Shown here: positions 10,586 to 21,094 of the stretch, piece by piece
How the letters are laid out: each line of letters starts with the position of its first letter
Numbering within the stretch: the first letter of the stretch is position 1
DNA from: Agrypnia vestita
Taxonomy: Eukaryota > Arthropoda > Insecta > Trichoptera > Phryganeidae
Direction of reading: 5' to 3'
DNA: 64,000 nt
NCBI GenBank assembly: GCA_016648135.1
Contig: JADDOH010023643.1
Span: forward strand, 310,001 to 374,000
Notes under the pieces: generated by a model
What the model was told of the DNA's origin: nothing
The model's input: the letters and a program-made list of their open reading frames with translations, nothing else
Databases searched by the model: none
Position numbers and translations under genes: made by a program

Positions 10586-11377
10586 AATAACTATTCTATC
10601 TTACATACATATATATGTAGCAGTATCAACAAAATATTAATATTTATATCTAACATTACTAAGCTTTAACTTTTAAATAATAAAGTAAAATATATTTACA
10701 CAGCTTTCTAAAGTACATAGGTACTCGTACCTACATGTGGTAGAAATAAATTCGTAAGTATAATACAGGAATGTAAGTTCTCGGTGTAAGTAAGTACATA
10801 TGAAACTACCAACGTTCTGTGTCATATTAAACAGGGAAAACTCATTATTCCTCCACAACATATATTTAGGGGTAATTAAGGGCCTGTTTATTTTCTTAGA
10901 ACGCAACGAGGGTTGCTAAGGGGAACATTATACTTTTACATACATTTATTCCTTTTAAAACCAAAACTCAGATTATTACCGAAACAAGCCTCTTGACTAT
11001 TATTAAATAGTAAGCAAATATTCAAATACAATTTATGAATGATAAAATTCAATATTTATGCTTAAGAAAATTAAATTTTGTAAAAAAATAAAATAAACGA
11101 TGTTAGACTAATTTCATCGACAAAATATGTTCTACCTTTAATCTGAATGCTTTTCAGTCTCATAGCATAGGTATGCAGGATATGTATTATGTATGTAACA
11201 TTTTTGGTTTATTGGATACGTTGATCAGATAATGTAATGTAATCATAACTTTATTTTTGGGATTGTATTTACCGGTGATTTAATAAACAGCGGTTTAGCG
11301 CCAAGCTCAAAATATTTTTTTTTCGCAAACGACACTAATCTCACATAAATTGAGATTTTGAAACAAAATAATAAAAT
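10586..11377. other. No gene seen
   Basis: AT-rich filler with many TACCTACAT/ATGTAGGTA motifs. Small frames only. Confidence 0.5.
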
Positions 11378-11790
11378 ATGATTAATAAAAATAAACTTTG
11401 TTTTCACCACTTTTATACTGATAAATATCAACATGTTTCAGACCCCATGGCCCCTTCGTCAGGATACAATTGTATACTAACTAACAAAAATCGATCTATG
11501 GACAGTCAAAATATTTAAAAAAATTATATGAAATTTAATAATAATGAAGTAACTACTTAACATGAAAACCAATTTAAAAGATAAGCATTTGCAAAAAGCA
11601 CCTGGTTATTTATAATATTCAATTTACTATTAACACTTTTTCTTATTTCCAAAATTTCTAATTTATCAAACTGTGATTCTGTATAATTTGTATGTAAAAT
11701 TTGTATACCTTTATTAATATCAAAAGAATGATCCATAGCCAAAAGATGGTTAGATAATTCGGAATAATTATTGCTACTAAGCTCATGAAG
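11378..11790 (-). pseudogene. Penelope-like element C-terminus and tail (PLE-2)
   Basis: The minus-strand frame from about 11787 to 11557 reads SNNYSELSNHLLAMDHSF, DINKGIQILHTNYTES, QFDKLEILEIRKSVN and ends LLNWFSC. This is the region after the GIY-YIG domain; its start matches the SEFANHLLENDH block of PLE-4. A 3' UTR of about 90 bases leads to a well-kept hammerhead-like block and then a leader GGTGAAAACAAAG that stops at ATTAAT. The catalytic parts upstream are absent, so the copy is 5'-truncated. Confidence 0.8.
11426..11466 (-). ncRNA. Hammerhead-like ribozyme motif with intact core (PLE-2)
   Basis: On the minus strand, 5' to 3': TATC (stem I), CTGACGA (11462-11456), an extra A, a short stem II region with GGGGCC and GGGGTC, GAAA (11439-11436), CATGTT, then GATA (stem I, 11429-11426). 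CTGANGA and GAAA, the invariant hammerhead boxes, are complete, and TATC pairs with GATA. Stem II is imperfect in this copy. Cleavage would fall between 11430 and 11429. Stem III is only the palindrome ACATGT, so activity may need a dimer. Confidence 0.55.
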
Positions 11791-12139
11791 TCACACAAGA
11801 AATGTTCTTTTTTTTGTTGATTAAGAATAATTACAACTGAAGTATGAAGTACGCAAACCTCAGAAATCGATATTTTGACTCAATTCAATTTTCAGTTTGT
11901 AAAATAGAGCTAAGGTAAGGGCTGTGAAAATTCAATACTTAGGTTAAATGTTATAAAAAGGTTCTGCGTTATGTAATGTGAGTAGGGAAGTACGTAGAAG
12001 AAAGAGTAGTATTGATGTTCAAAAAATATAAATGGTTCAGGTGTCGAATGAATATTTAATTTAAGGTACTCGGTTGCATGAGTTGCACATTGCACCCTTA
12101 ACAAACGGCACATAGTCAATATATTATTCAACGCCTTAT
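11791..12139. other. No gene seen
   Basis: AT-rich sequence next to the PLE-2 fragment. No upstream PLE domain could be followed here. Confidence 0.45.
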
Positions 12140-12430
12140 ATAATGAGGTCCAAGGAGTCTTCTGAAAGCATTAATCATTTCAAGAAAATGACCCCTCCAG
12201 AAAATAATTGGCAAGGCTTTCGACTCGAATTCAGGATTGTGGCAATGGTCATCATTAGGCGTGTCCAATGGGCGCACGAGTCCCTCGCTCTGGGGCGAGT
12301 GTGTTAAGAAGGGGATGAAATAACCGGTGGAGGAACGTCTTTTATTGGCCAGTCGCTAATGACCGCAGAGGGTAAGTATACCGAGAGAGGGAGAAAAGCA
12401 CTCGCAAGATGTCATTTGGGATAAGTGAGA
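12140..12430. promoter_or_regulatory. GC-richer unmatched island
   Basis: The base composition is clearly higher in GC than the flanks. It has no repeat match in the window and no long frame. GGGCGCACGAGTCCCTCGCT and a GGCCAGTCGCTAATGACC stretch are typical of its texture. A conserved non-coding or regulatory sequence is possible. The support is composition only. Confidence 0.2.
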
Positions 12431-12950
12431 ATAAAGTGTGGATTACATACATATCATTCTTAAGGTAATATGTAAATCACTTTAATATAAGTTGGCAACT
12501 GAAAACGCTTGTGAATTGGTTTTCTGACATTATCACGAATTATTACTGAAAATTTTTTTAGTAATATATATAGCTGTATATATTTTAATATAAAATATAT
12601 AATTATAGCTGTATATATTTTAGTAATGCATACAGCTATAATCAATACATTTATATGTAGGTATGTTCTGAGAACACAGTTACTGAACTTTGTCCCCAGA
12701 GGGTTGTAAAATGAATTTAGATAAGTTATAAAAAACTCGCAGAGACGAAACTGTTTATGTGGGAAACATGTATGGAAGTCTTTTTATTGGAGACCCAGGG
12801 CTTACAACCTGTATAAGCTGGTTTTAGTGATCACTCTCTACACAATGCAATGTTAATCAATTCTATTGTAATAACATCCAAATATTATTAAAATTTTGAA
12901 ATGTTCTGTATATGTTTCAAATCTCTAGCATATTTCCGATGCATTTTTTT
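12431..12950. other. AT-rich with local ATATATTTTA repeats
   Basis: Around 12555-12640 the motif TAGCTGTATATATTTTA occurs twice in direct order, and a reversed relative lies at 12628-12640. It is non-coding. Confidence 0.45.
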
Positions 12951-12979
12951 TCTTCTTCTAATTTCATATCCAACAACTT

Positions 12980-13350
12980 GCTTGGCCGTCACGTCTTAAG
13001 ACGGCTAAAATACCGTAACAGTGTAATCCATAGTCTTGAATTATTCTGATATCGATTAAATTAGGTGAGCGAACATTGCGAGAAAATAAATTGAATTAAG
13101 AATGCAGAAGAGCCCTGCGCAAAACAAGAATTGTAGAGCCGCGGGCCGTAGGACGGTACACTGGAAAGGAGACACGAATCTAATTAGCAAATGGAGCAAA
13201 TTGCTGAAAATTTCACTTTAAGAAGAATTAGCTTGGCAGTCACTGAGATTATCACTTTGGGCCGGAGCGCCAAGCCTTTCCCATCCCTTACTGCCTAACT
13301 ATCCAAATACACCTGACGATTATAGTAATTCGCGTTTATTGAGAAAACAA
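12980..13350. promoter_or_regulatory. GC-richer unmatched island
   Basis: It begins with a small palindrome (GCCGTCACGTCTTAAGACGGC spans 12984-13004) and includes CTAATTAGCAAATGG at about 13180, a homeodomain-like core. No frame or repeat match. Regulatory use is only a guess from composition. Confidence 0.2.
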
Positions 13351-14334
13351 AATTAGTCAGAGGACTTAACGTTTGTGCGATAATTATTCGGCAAGGAATT
13401 ATACCCTTTACTACATCAATGTTGCAATCTGTAAAAGAGGATCACAGAGGCTGATTTCATGTTGACTAGAATATTAAGAATTCTGCCGGATTTTCAAAAT
13501 TAAAAAAAAATCTAACCTAACCTAACTTGAATTAAATCGCTCTAAAAATAAAAAAATATTTTTTTTTTTAGAAAATATGTACACTGCAAAATGGCTGACA
13601 TTTATGATGAAAAAGAAGAAAATGGATTAAAATATAAATTAATTATACTTAAAAATAATTTTATTCAATCGCTCTAGAACGTGAACAATATAAAAAACTT
13701 TTAAAATTTTTGTAGTTTAGATATTTATTCTTTATGTTATAGACTAAAGATAGTTTGACTTACTCTTCCGGATGCATTCTACAAGTAAAATCGTAATGAA
13801 AATGCCTCCTTATACCTATATAATTATATTTATAAAATATAATAGGTATATTATTATCATATTATTTTTTATATTATTATTATTTTATTATTATATTATA
13901 TTATTATTATTATATTATATAACAAAAATATTAAATAAAATCCCATGTTGTGTAAAATGGATATTAATAAAAAAGGGCAAAATACAGAATTAATGAATAT
14001 GTTATTAAATAAAAGAGACTTATTTTGATTTTGGTAACATTTGTATTTTTTTCTTGTATTGTTGTATTGTATTGTTGATTTGTATTTGAGTTTTTAAGAT
14101 CTATTGTAATTAATTAATATGAATGTATTTCTGGTAAATACAATTTATTTATATATATGTATTGATGCACCTACAGACAAATATCAATGTGATGTTTTGT
14201 GGGTCTGAGATGTAAAAAAAATTAATAATAATAAAAAAATAAAAAAATAATAAAAAAAAATTAAAAAAATATGTAATTATTTTATAGATCAAAAAGTTTA
14301 TTCATTAAATATTATCAAATGATTTAAGTAGGTA
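13351..14334. other. AT-rich, low complexity; no gene seen
   Basis: Includes a long ATT/TAT low-complexity run at 13845-13925 and A-rich runs at 14215-14270. The short CCTAACCTAAC at 13515 is too short to be telomeric. Confidence 0.5.
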
Positions 14335-14460
14335 GGAATATTTTATCCCGCTTGAGTTTTGCTATGTCGTGCCTTGATATTGAGACGACTGCTTCAACAG
14401 GCCAAAATTCTCAACGGATCGGAACAATGTGATGACGATGATGATATTTAATCCTTCTAT
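14335..14460 (+). pseudogene. Possible LINE tail remnant
   Basis: One frame reads RLLQQAKILNGSEQ and is followed by GATGACGATGATGAT, like the GAT-tailed LINE ends at 7720 and 9340. It is very short. Confidence 0.35.
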
Positions 14461-15204
14461 GTTATATACAAAATATTATATCTATTAATTAAATTAAATA
14501 AAATAATTAAAAAGTTAGAAAAAGATTTCTGAGTCGATAAAAATACGAAAAATTTAAGGCTGTTGACTGCAGTGATAGAACCTCCTTTGGATGTGTAAGA
14601 AATAAACACCCATCCACAAATCCAACCCATCTACTAGCTAATTAATTTATAGGTAATATTTACTGTTGTGATATTAAATTCCTGCCTCATTAACAAGTCT
14701 CTGCTCTATATTTTTGCCTTCGTAAAATGAAGAAAATATTTCATCAGCGAGTAGTACTATATCAATAAGTGTCGGTTGAGTTTAAAAGTTTCACCCGAAG
14801 CCGCGGGGAGGTTCGCCCCAAGGAGGGTGGGGAGATTTATACCCCCGTCAGTCCGAGTCGCATCCTGTTACTAACTTCACAGTAACGAGAGACAGCTGAT
14901 CGAGAAAATCTAATGGAGTATTTCAATAATATTTTAAGTTTGCTCAAACACACACATGAACCATCTTTCATATTTATTTTACAAATGGATTATTACATTA
15001 ACCCATCGAAATATATCTACAATGTCAACTGAACTTTTATGTATGTATTCCAAGGAATGTAGAATAATCGAGAAGGTGTATTATTGGTATGGTAAAGACT
15101 ACGTCATCTATCTATTAGTCATCAAAATGATTTTCAAGTTAAAAATTCTGTGTAAAAGTATCTACATATCCAGGGACATATCGATCAATGATATGATTAT
15201 TTTT
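14461..15204. other. No gene seen; one GC-richer patch
   Basis: The piece 14770-14920 is GC-richer, with CCGCGGGGAGGTTCGCCCC, and is unmatched. The rest is AT-rich; a frame at 14956-15207 has no recognisable homology. Confidence 0.4.
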
Positions 15205-15290
15205 TAGTTTTATAATTAAAAAAAAGCGTACACGGAATACGTATCAAATCAATATTCTTATGGGCCAGTTGTCTGTTCCATATCAATAGT
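15205..15290 (-). repeat. SINE-B fragment
   Basis: ACACGGAATACGTATCAAAT followed by CAATATTCTTA matches the tail of SINE-B copies at 53770 and 59080. Only the tail is present. Confidence 0.5.
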
Positions 15291-15649
15291 AAAAGTTATG
15301 TAAAAAACAATTAAGATAAATTATAGAAGTCTAACAAAACGAAGCTATTTATTTATATGGGAAATATGTATAGAAGTTTTTAAAGGATGGCCACAAGGCT
15401 TACCTGGCTTAAGTGATCAATTCGTACATTCCATCATAAGAATACTCACACATCAAAATGTTGAAAGAAATTTATATTTCTAATTAATTTAAATTTATAA
15501 ATATATTTAATTAATTACTTTTAATTTATTCTATATTGTATCTCAATTAATGATTATCCCTCTGTAGACAAAATCCATTAATTGTGTTCTTAAATATAGA
15601 TTTGTGCAAAAAATTTTTGCGATTGGTGAATAACGCCACCAAATATAAC
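15291..15649. other. No gene seen
   Basis: AT-rich. The segment GAAATATGTATAGAAGTTTT at about 15360 resembles 12760-12785 (GGAAACATGTATGGAAGTCTTTTT) and 53550-53575 in reverse, suggesting another old dispersed repeat. Confidence 0.35.
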
Positions 15650-15750
15650 TGCTAATTTCATAACCGGTCCTAACTATGAAAAAAAAATCTTGTTGGTCTC
15701 CCGGGACAAAAATCGAACCCCCTAACCGCTTGATCACTAGACGTGTGAAT
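15650..15750 (-). repeat. tRNA-like SINE head remnant
   Basis: The minus strand reads TAGTGATCAAGCGGTTAGGG followed by GGTTCGATTTTTG, close to the A-box to B-box stretch of SINE-B. No full tRNA cloverleaf can be folded. Confidence 0.4.
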
Positions 15751-16229
15751 ATAAGGATTTTTTTTGTCACACTTTCATTTCGCCGTAAGAGTATATGGAG
15801 AGGATAAAACGTCATACATAATTAGATGATTATTTAGTCATAAATATCACGCCTTTTTTGTTATCATGTAACTTCTTAAAATTGTCTTTTATAAATAAGA
15901 ATGATTAAAGTAATTTTATAAAATTGTAACTTAATAATTAGTTACTTTCAAGTTGATGGTTCTCTAATAATTATTACATAATATTTTAATTAGGTTTTGA
16001 AATGTTGGCGATGTTACCAATAAATAAATATAATATATAATTTAGATGTAAACTTTAGCAAGGCAATAACTTTTTAATCACTTCGGTTATATTTTCATTT
16101 AATTTAATAAGTTCTAAAAATTACTATAAGCATGCATGTAGCAGATATTGAAAGTTTGTCTAGAATAAAAAATCAATAAAATTCATGACTAATAAAAGTT
16201 TTTTTCCAATCGTTCGATTCTGTGAACTA
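15751..16229. other. No gene seen
   Basis: AT-rich filler with no motif recognised. Confidence 0.5.
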
Positions 16230-16490
16230 GGTTCGTAATTTTTCTTAGAAATCCACTTCGCATCCCCAAGTATCTTCTTGGTCTATTTGCCGAGGAATCC
16301 TGACTGTTTAATCAATTACTTGCACGACCGTGGGTAGGACGTGTTAGGGGAGGGAATAGACTGGAGTCTAGAAGTTAAGGAAGAAGAAAACTTCGGAAAT
16401 GCACTTTACTTTAGGCAGAAGGACCTTATTGGGAACTACCCCTAAAGTTAATCACACAGCAGAGTGCTTCGCGTAATTAAATGGTAAAAG
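16230..16490. promoter_or_regulatory. GC-richer unmatched island
   Basis: The composition changes sharply here and it has no repeat match. It contains GTTTAATCAATTACTTGC and CGCGTAATTAAATGG, AT-cores set in GC-richer flanks. Possibly non-coding conserved DNA. Low support. Confidence 0.2.
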
Positions 16491-16599
16491 AAAACAAAAT
16501 AATTGACTTAAAAAAAACATTTATTCAAATAATCAATAACGTCATTTCCCTATGTGCGTTTCAAATGTTGAAAAATTGAAATTAAGTAATACAATACAA

Positions 16600-16860
16600 T
16601 ATCACGCTTTTTCATCACAGGGATAGGCATAGGGCATAGAGCATAGAATGTCAAAATCTTCTGTCCTGACATCACTCGTCTCGTCCACTTTCATACATTT
16701 TCATTCACTCTCTTTGGTTGTTAACGCTTTTAACAGTCATCCTCCAATATTCGGTTTATCTGATCATGCTTAAAATATTCGTCTCATACATTATCTTTAC
16801 TTTGCTCTCCTCACATAAACGTTCCATATGACCAAGCTATCTCGGTGATCTATTATTTAT
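16600..16860 (-). pseudogene. LINE (RTE-like) tail, minus strand
   Basis: The minus strand includes a block equivalent to 'DEARVVCQDRR' (GACGAGACGAGTGATGTCAG, then GACAGAAG) and an upstream part like the ERMVKKxYxx stretch. It is heavily decayed. Confidence 0.5.
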
Positions 16861-17211
16861 TTTATCTACTACAATATAGTCATTTTCCAATGAAAAAAAA
16901 ATTACTTTCTTTCAACCGTCTCAATTTAAAATTGAATTTAAAAAGAGAATTAGAGTATTTTGTTATTAGTGAATTTATTGAAGTGAACTGAAATTTCTGT
17001 GCGTATTTTTTAATAGGTAAAATACCAAATAATTGAATAACATAAAAACTATGAGGTATCAAATTTAGTATGTAAGAAATTTTATGCAAGATATTGTCAT
17101 TTTTAAAAATAATTTGATCTACGAGCAACCCATAAGGGTATCAACAAATAATTAAGTTTTAGTCACCTCTTCAAAAACAGCAAATAATTTTGCAATGACA
17201 TTATTAATATA
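16861..17211. other. No gene seen
   Basis: AT-rich; an 82-codon minus frame at 16880-17128 has no recognisable content. Confidence 0.45.
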
Positions 17212-17315
17212 ATTAATGAAAATAAATTTAGTTTTTACCACTTTTGTATTGAAAATATTAACATTCTTCAGAGCCCATGACCCGTTAGTCAGGATACAAT
17301 TGTATATTTGTTTCC
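17212..17315 (-). repeat. PLE-3 tail with decayed hammerhead-like block
   Basis: The minus strand reads TATC, CTGACTA, CGGGTC-ATG-GGCTCT, GAAG, AATGTT, AATATTTTC, then GTGGTAAAAACTAAATTT, and stops at ATTAAT. Against PLE-2 the core has two substitutions (CTGACTA, GAAG). It ends at the same ATTAAT as the other solitary PLE tails. Confidence 0.65.
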
Positions 17316-17329
17316 AACATGTTTAAAAA

Positions 17330-17800
17330 AAATGCAGAACCAGTGCCGCGGCGGTTCATGTTTGTTTTGAAGTTTCTACCGGTGCGACGTTGGTGACGGA
17401 GCGATAGCACAAGTGTAGCCATTCGTATATGACCGAGCGGAACATCTACTTACGTGCGATTATTGAACAGAATATTCTAGAAAGCGATAGAAAAAACTTC
17501 TTACAGACGAGTGATTTAAATCAAATTTATTGAAATCAAAATAAAATCAAACCAGTGACTGTGAATTTGTTAAAATAATCAATAAATTGATAATTGATTT
17601 CCAGTGTTTTCATTTTCCTCCCTTAGCCAGGCCCCGCGACAGTATAAAACTATTATTTATTATCATGTCATTCCCGCGGAGCTCCTCCAACGTGACTGAG
17701 ACACAACTTTCCCCGGTGCACGATTGTCAGAGGCAGAAAAAAAGGTCATGTATTTATGTAAAAATGAAATATCTAACTAAATTTCAATAAAACTAAACCT
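17330..17800 (+). other. Candidate 5' UTR and first coding exon, or LINE 5' end
   Basis: A GC-rich leader (17340-17420) is followed by pyrimidine-rich TTTTCATTTTCCTCCCTTAG and then GCCAGGCCCCGCGACAG. From 17665 an ATG opens MSFPRSSSNVTETQLSPVHD, then CQRQKKR, ending in AG|GT. The whole resembles a 5' UTR with a short N-terminal exon. The opening 'MSxPRSxxN...KRKR' is also the style of LINE ORF1 starts, so a 3'-truncated LINE is an equally good reading. Function unknown. Confidence 0.3.
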
Positions 17801-18469
17801 TAAGTAACCAAAAAACCTTAATTCCTTTAAATAATCAACAAAAAATATTTTTACTCGTTTAATATGATAACTACATAAAATGTATTCTTTTACGTAAAGA
17901 TAAAAACCTACGTCTTATAATTGACAGCTTATCTTGTTTTTTAATAATGCAATGCTACACCTCTGAATATGTATTTGTTTTATCTTGCTTTGAGACACGG
18001 ATGAACGTGAAGAAATTTTACATGTATGCGAGTAGGATATAAAAATTGAATTAACATATGATTTAAATAAATTTGACACTAAGCGCCACTGTAACTTCAT
18101 ACAAGGTTTAATAAAAAATGGCGCAAACAGGAAATGACAAGTCAGCAAAATGTAAAAATGGAGGCTTGCGATATTCGTTTGGCTTGATGCTGGCTACGGT
18201 CTAGTAGGTAAATCAAACACAACAACTATGGCAACCGTGTTCACCGTATTAGATTTATCCGTACACGACACGGCGGTTCATTTTGTACCGAGACTATATT
18301 TTTCCACCCCATATTTTCTGTAAACAAAAATGCGATGGTGGACTACAAATAAATCATTAAAAGTAAATAAAAATTAATTGATAACTAATGCGTTGATCAA
18401 AATAATATAATATACAGGTGTAGGTAATGTTATCTTGTATACCTATTTTCAAATGCATGATTTTCTATG
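17801..18469. other. No gene seen
   Basis: AT-rich with small GC-richer spots near 18150-18300. Nothing recognised. Confidence 0.4.
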
Positions 18470-18545
18470 TAACAAGGTCCGTCACTGACGCTACTGAGAA
18501 ACTTCGCTAGATGGCGCTGTTTTCACAGCCGTAATTCGCGGCCGA
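18470..18545 (+). repeat. Repeat R2 with CTCF-like motif
   Basis: GTCCGTCACTGACGCTAC, then CGCTAGATGGCGCTGTTTTC and ACAGC, matches 44465-44540 in reverse complement over about 55 bases. The core CTAGATGGCGCT fits the insect CTCF consensus (CCA-x-TAGATGGCGCT). Whether it is bound cannot be told from sequence. Confidence 0.5.
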
Positions 18546-18739
18546 AATATATTGAATTCTCTATATAAGTAATAACACATTTTTGGAAAAAATGCGCATT
18601 AAATGATTGTCATTAAAGATTTTAAACTTTTTTAATTTTTGACATAATAATTTAATTAATTTTTTTTTTTCGATATTAAAAAACTTTATAAGTATAAGAG
18701 AATGATGCGTTTTGATTTATACATCGCTAGAACATAATC

Positions 18740-19036
18740 GGCCGTATTCTAAAATAAGCAATATTGCTATTTCGGTGCCTTGACAGTTATTGTATAACAT
18801 TGTAATTCCGCCAATTTTGACGTTATAAGTTTGACAGGTTTGAAATTAATTAATTAAATCTGTCAAAAAGCTCTAAAATGTAAAAAACGTTAAATTATTC
18901 AAAATTACGAATAATGAATGAGCTTTCTGGTTGATTGAATTCATTAATTTCAAAACTAAAACTTGGCGGCATTATTTGTAATATAATAACTGTCAAGATA
19001 TAAAAATAGCAATACTGCTCATTACATAATACGGCA
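18740..19036. mobile_element. Inverted-repeat MITE, about 297 bp
   Basis: The left end GCCGTATTCTAAAATAAGCA with TATTGCTATT and CTTGACAGTTATT recurs in reverse complement at 18935-19036 (GCCGTATTATGTAATGAGCA, TATTGCTATT, CTTGACAGTTATT). Arms are about 100 bp and 75-80% matched, and extend to a shared GCCGCCAA or CCGCCAA block. The core is AT-rich and non-coding. No target duplication was fixed. Confidence 0.75.
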
Positions 19037-19139
19037 GATAAACTACTAATTAATGTAAAGCTGCAATTGTAACCTGTAAAAGAAAACCTACGCTATTTTT
19101 TAACGTCCTATGTAGGTATCTACATAAAATAATGTGTAG

Positions 19140-19220
19140 ATTGCGGTGTGGTGAGTAAGGACAGAATATTGCAGAGTTCTACTCTGCCTACCCTTGCGAA
19201 GAAACCACGTCGTGGTAAAT
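19140..19220 (+). pseudogene. LINE tail remnant
   Basis: GTGGTGAGTAAGGACAGAAT, TTCTACTCTGCCTACCC and GAAACCACGTCGTGG parallel the ends at 39800-39850 and 50360-50420 (VVCQDRxxxRSxLxAYP, then the GAAACGGTGTGA 3' UTR). Confidence 0.5.
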
Positions 19221-19299
19221 GAGTACGCAAGTTCATGAATACACAAAGAAAATTCTGATTCCCTTTCGGTTCACGATATTCCGCTCACCAACTAATAAA

Positions 19300-19780
19300 T
19301 AATTTACAAAACTGACGATTCTCGGTAAAAAAGTGATATTTTCAAAATTAGAATGCTCGCAGAGGGAGAGCGCGGTATTTTTCAGTGCACCGCATCCATT
19401 TCCCGTAGGTAAATCTCTTAACGCCGGTCGAAAGCGTATTCCGCCGACTGTCACTCGCTGCGAGGGAAAACAATACGAACGAAGCGAATTAAAAATACTA
19501 ATCTCTCCCGCCATTTTTTTCTCGTTTCCCGCCAAGCGAGATACTGTTCCTTTTTCGAAATGCGCTCCCCGTATCGCGCGGCGCTCTCGGCTCTTTTTTT
19601 TTTTGCCTCTTTTTTTTTAAGTAGAGCAGCTGACTGCTTCCCATCACACTGTTAGGGAATACTGCCGTCCCGCTCGCGCCCGCCGGCTCCGCGGGAGTGT
19701 CATGCTCCGTCCCGCTCGTCCTTTATGTCCTGAAAAGTGTTTTCGATGGTTTGTTATGCACGGCGTACAGTCAACGTGGA
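19300..19780. promoter_or_regulatory. GC-rich island, promoter-like
   Basis: This is one of the strongest composition breaks: GC-rich and CpG-rich segments alternate with pyrimidine tracts (19590-19618). There is an initiator-like TTTTCAGTGCAC near 19380 and CCCGCTCGCGCCCGCCGGCT near 19670. No repeat match was seen. Overlapping frames on both strands (19233-19535, 19333-19620) carry no recognisable protein. A promoter or 5' exon of an unseen gene is plausible but unproven. Confidence 0.3.
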
Positions 19781-20069
19781 ACGAAAAGTGATAAAAAATT
19801 GAAATTTTATCGACTCGTTTTCTGATGTGTAAATATTAATTAATATTTATTTATTAATTATTGTTGATATAATATAGCAGAGGACTGCGGTCCGAACATT
19901 GAATTGTTGGTGGACAAAATTTTGGAAAAAAAAACGAAACTAAATATTTACCTTACAGAATATTATACATAATAGCTATAAACCCGTCAAAAATTGTTTG
20001 TCTTTAGTCAGTAGTTTTAATGTACTGTACATTTTTGTGTTTTTTTTTACATTAATTAGTAGTTTAAAT
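19781..20069. other. No gene seen
   Basis: AT-rich flank of the hAT element. Confidence 0.5.
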
Positions 20070-20622
20070 TAGGGATGCATCCGATACCGATATATTGGCG
20101 ACAAATCGATACACTTTGAATTTCGCACTATAGATAATCCATGTGTAAACGCGCTATCTTCGCGCTTAATTCGGTTATGTTTAAACGCAGCGCAATTTAT
20201 CTACGCTCGGGGAATCCCCACGTTTCATAATTTCATTCCGTGACGTGTCGCATCAACATTCTTACTACTCTCAAACCTGTTCTATTGAAATAGGACTAAA
20301 CTGCTGGTGTCCTGGAATGGGGCTCGAACCACTGACCACCAGATCACTAGGCCAGCGTCGTAACCACTACATTAACAAGCTACTCATATAAATAACCTGA
20401 ACGTAATATTCTGTTAAATTACATTTTTTTAAACTTCATCATAAAGTAAACATTCTAAATAAATATTTTACAAGTAATTTCGTCTGTTTTTAATCTAAAC
20501 CCATAACTTTTTACAACTTTTGAAATCTTCCCAATCCGCATAGGTATCGGTATCTATATCATCGATACTTTTTTACAAGTATTGGTATGGTATCGGCAAA
20601 AGTGCGTATCGATGCATCCCTA
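20070..20622. mobile_element. Non-autonomous hAT element, 553 bp
   Basis: The ends are TAGGGATGCATCCGATAC on the left and TAGGGATGCATCGATACG on the right (reverse complement), the usual style of insect hAT termini. They are flanked by a perfect 8-bp duplication GTTTAAAT at 20062-20069 and 20623-20630, the target size of hAT transposases. The interior has no transposase; it is partly occupied by SINE-B (20235-20400). A missing protein means it needed a helper. Confidence 0.9.
20235..20400 (-). repeat. SINE-B inserted in the hAT element
   Basis: The order GTGTCGCATCAACATTCTTA, AAATAGGACTAAACTGCTGG, ATGGGGCTCGAACCACTGAC and AACAAGCTACTCAT matches 53750-53955 and 59063-59247. On the minus strand a tRNA-like head with A-box-like GTAGTGGTTACGACGC and B-box-like GGTTCGAGCCCC leads the element. 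Confidence 0.7.
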
Positions 20623-20630
20623 GTTTAAAT

Positions 20631-21094
20631 ATACCTACTGCAATTTATAAAAATCAAAATACATACAAAATTCTCTTCTATAAAGATTTTTTATATTTAT
20701 TAATTCTGTATAAAACATTTTGGAAATATATATAATTTAATGAAAATATGACGGATATTTTTACAAAGAAAATGAAACTATTTATAAAACCCGACCTGGT
20801 CCGGCTACAAACGCATTTTAAATTATTGTTAATCGTATAAAGTTCATTTTTATTGTTTAAATATGTGTTTTGTATTTCCATCTTCATTTATATTCTCTGC
20901 TTACTCTTGCCTAACGAATGCCCGGTCAATTACTATCATATTAAATAAATTATAATTAATTAGTAATATTTATACCTTAAAATAAAAATAATAGGTAGAA
21001 TATAATTTGTATAGGTTTTGGCAATCCAAGCTTTAATTTGTTGTACGATTTTTATCGACCTGGTATTATTGGGTAAGCTAGACATTAAAAGGAT
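20631..21094. other. No gene seen
   Basis: AT-rich. A 69-codon minus frame at 20678-20887 has no recognisable homology. Confidence 0.5.

Noticed and set aside
13513..13528. CCTAACCTAAC, insect telomere repeat (TTAGG)n
   Set aside because: Only two to three units in AT-rich DNA; no array or telomeric retroelement nearby.
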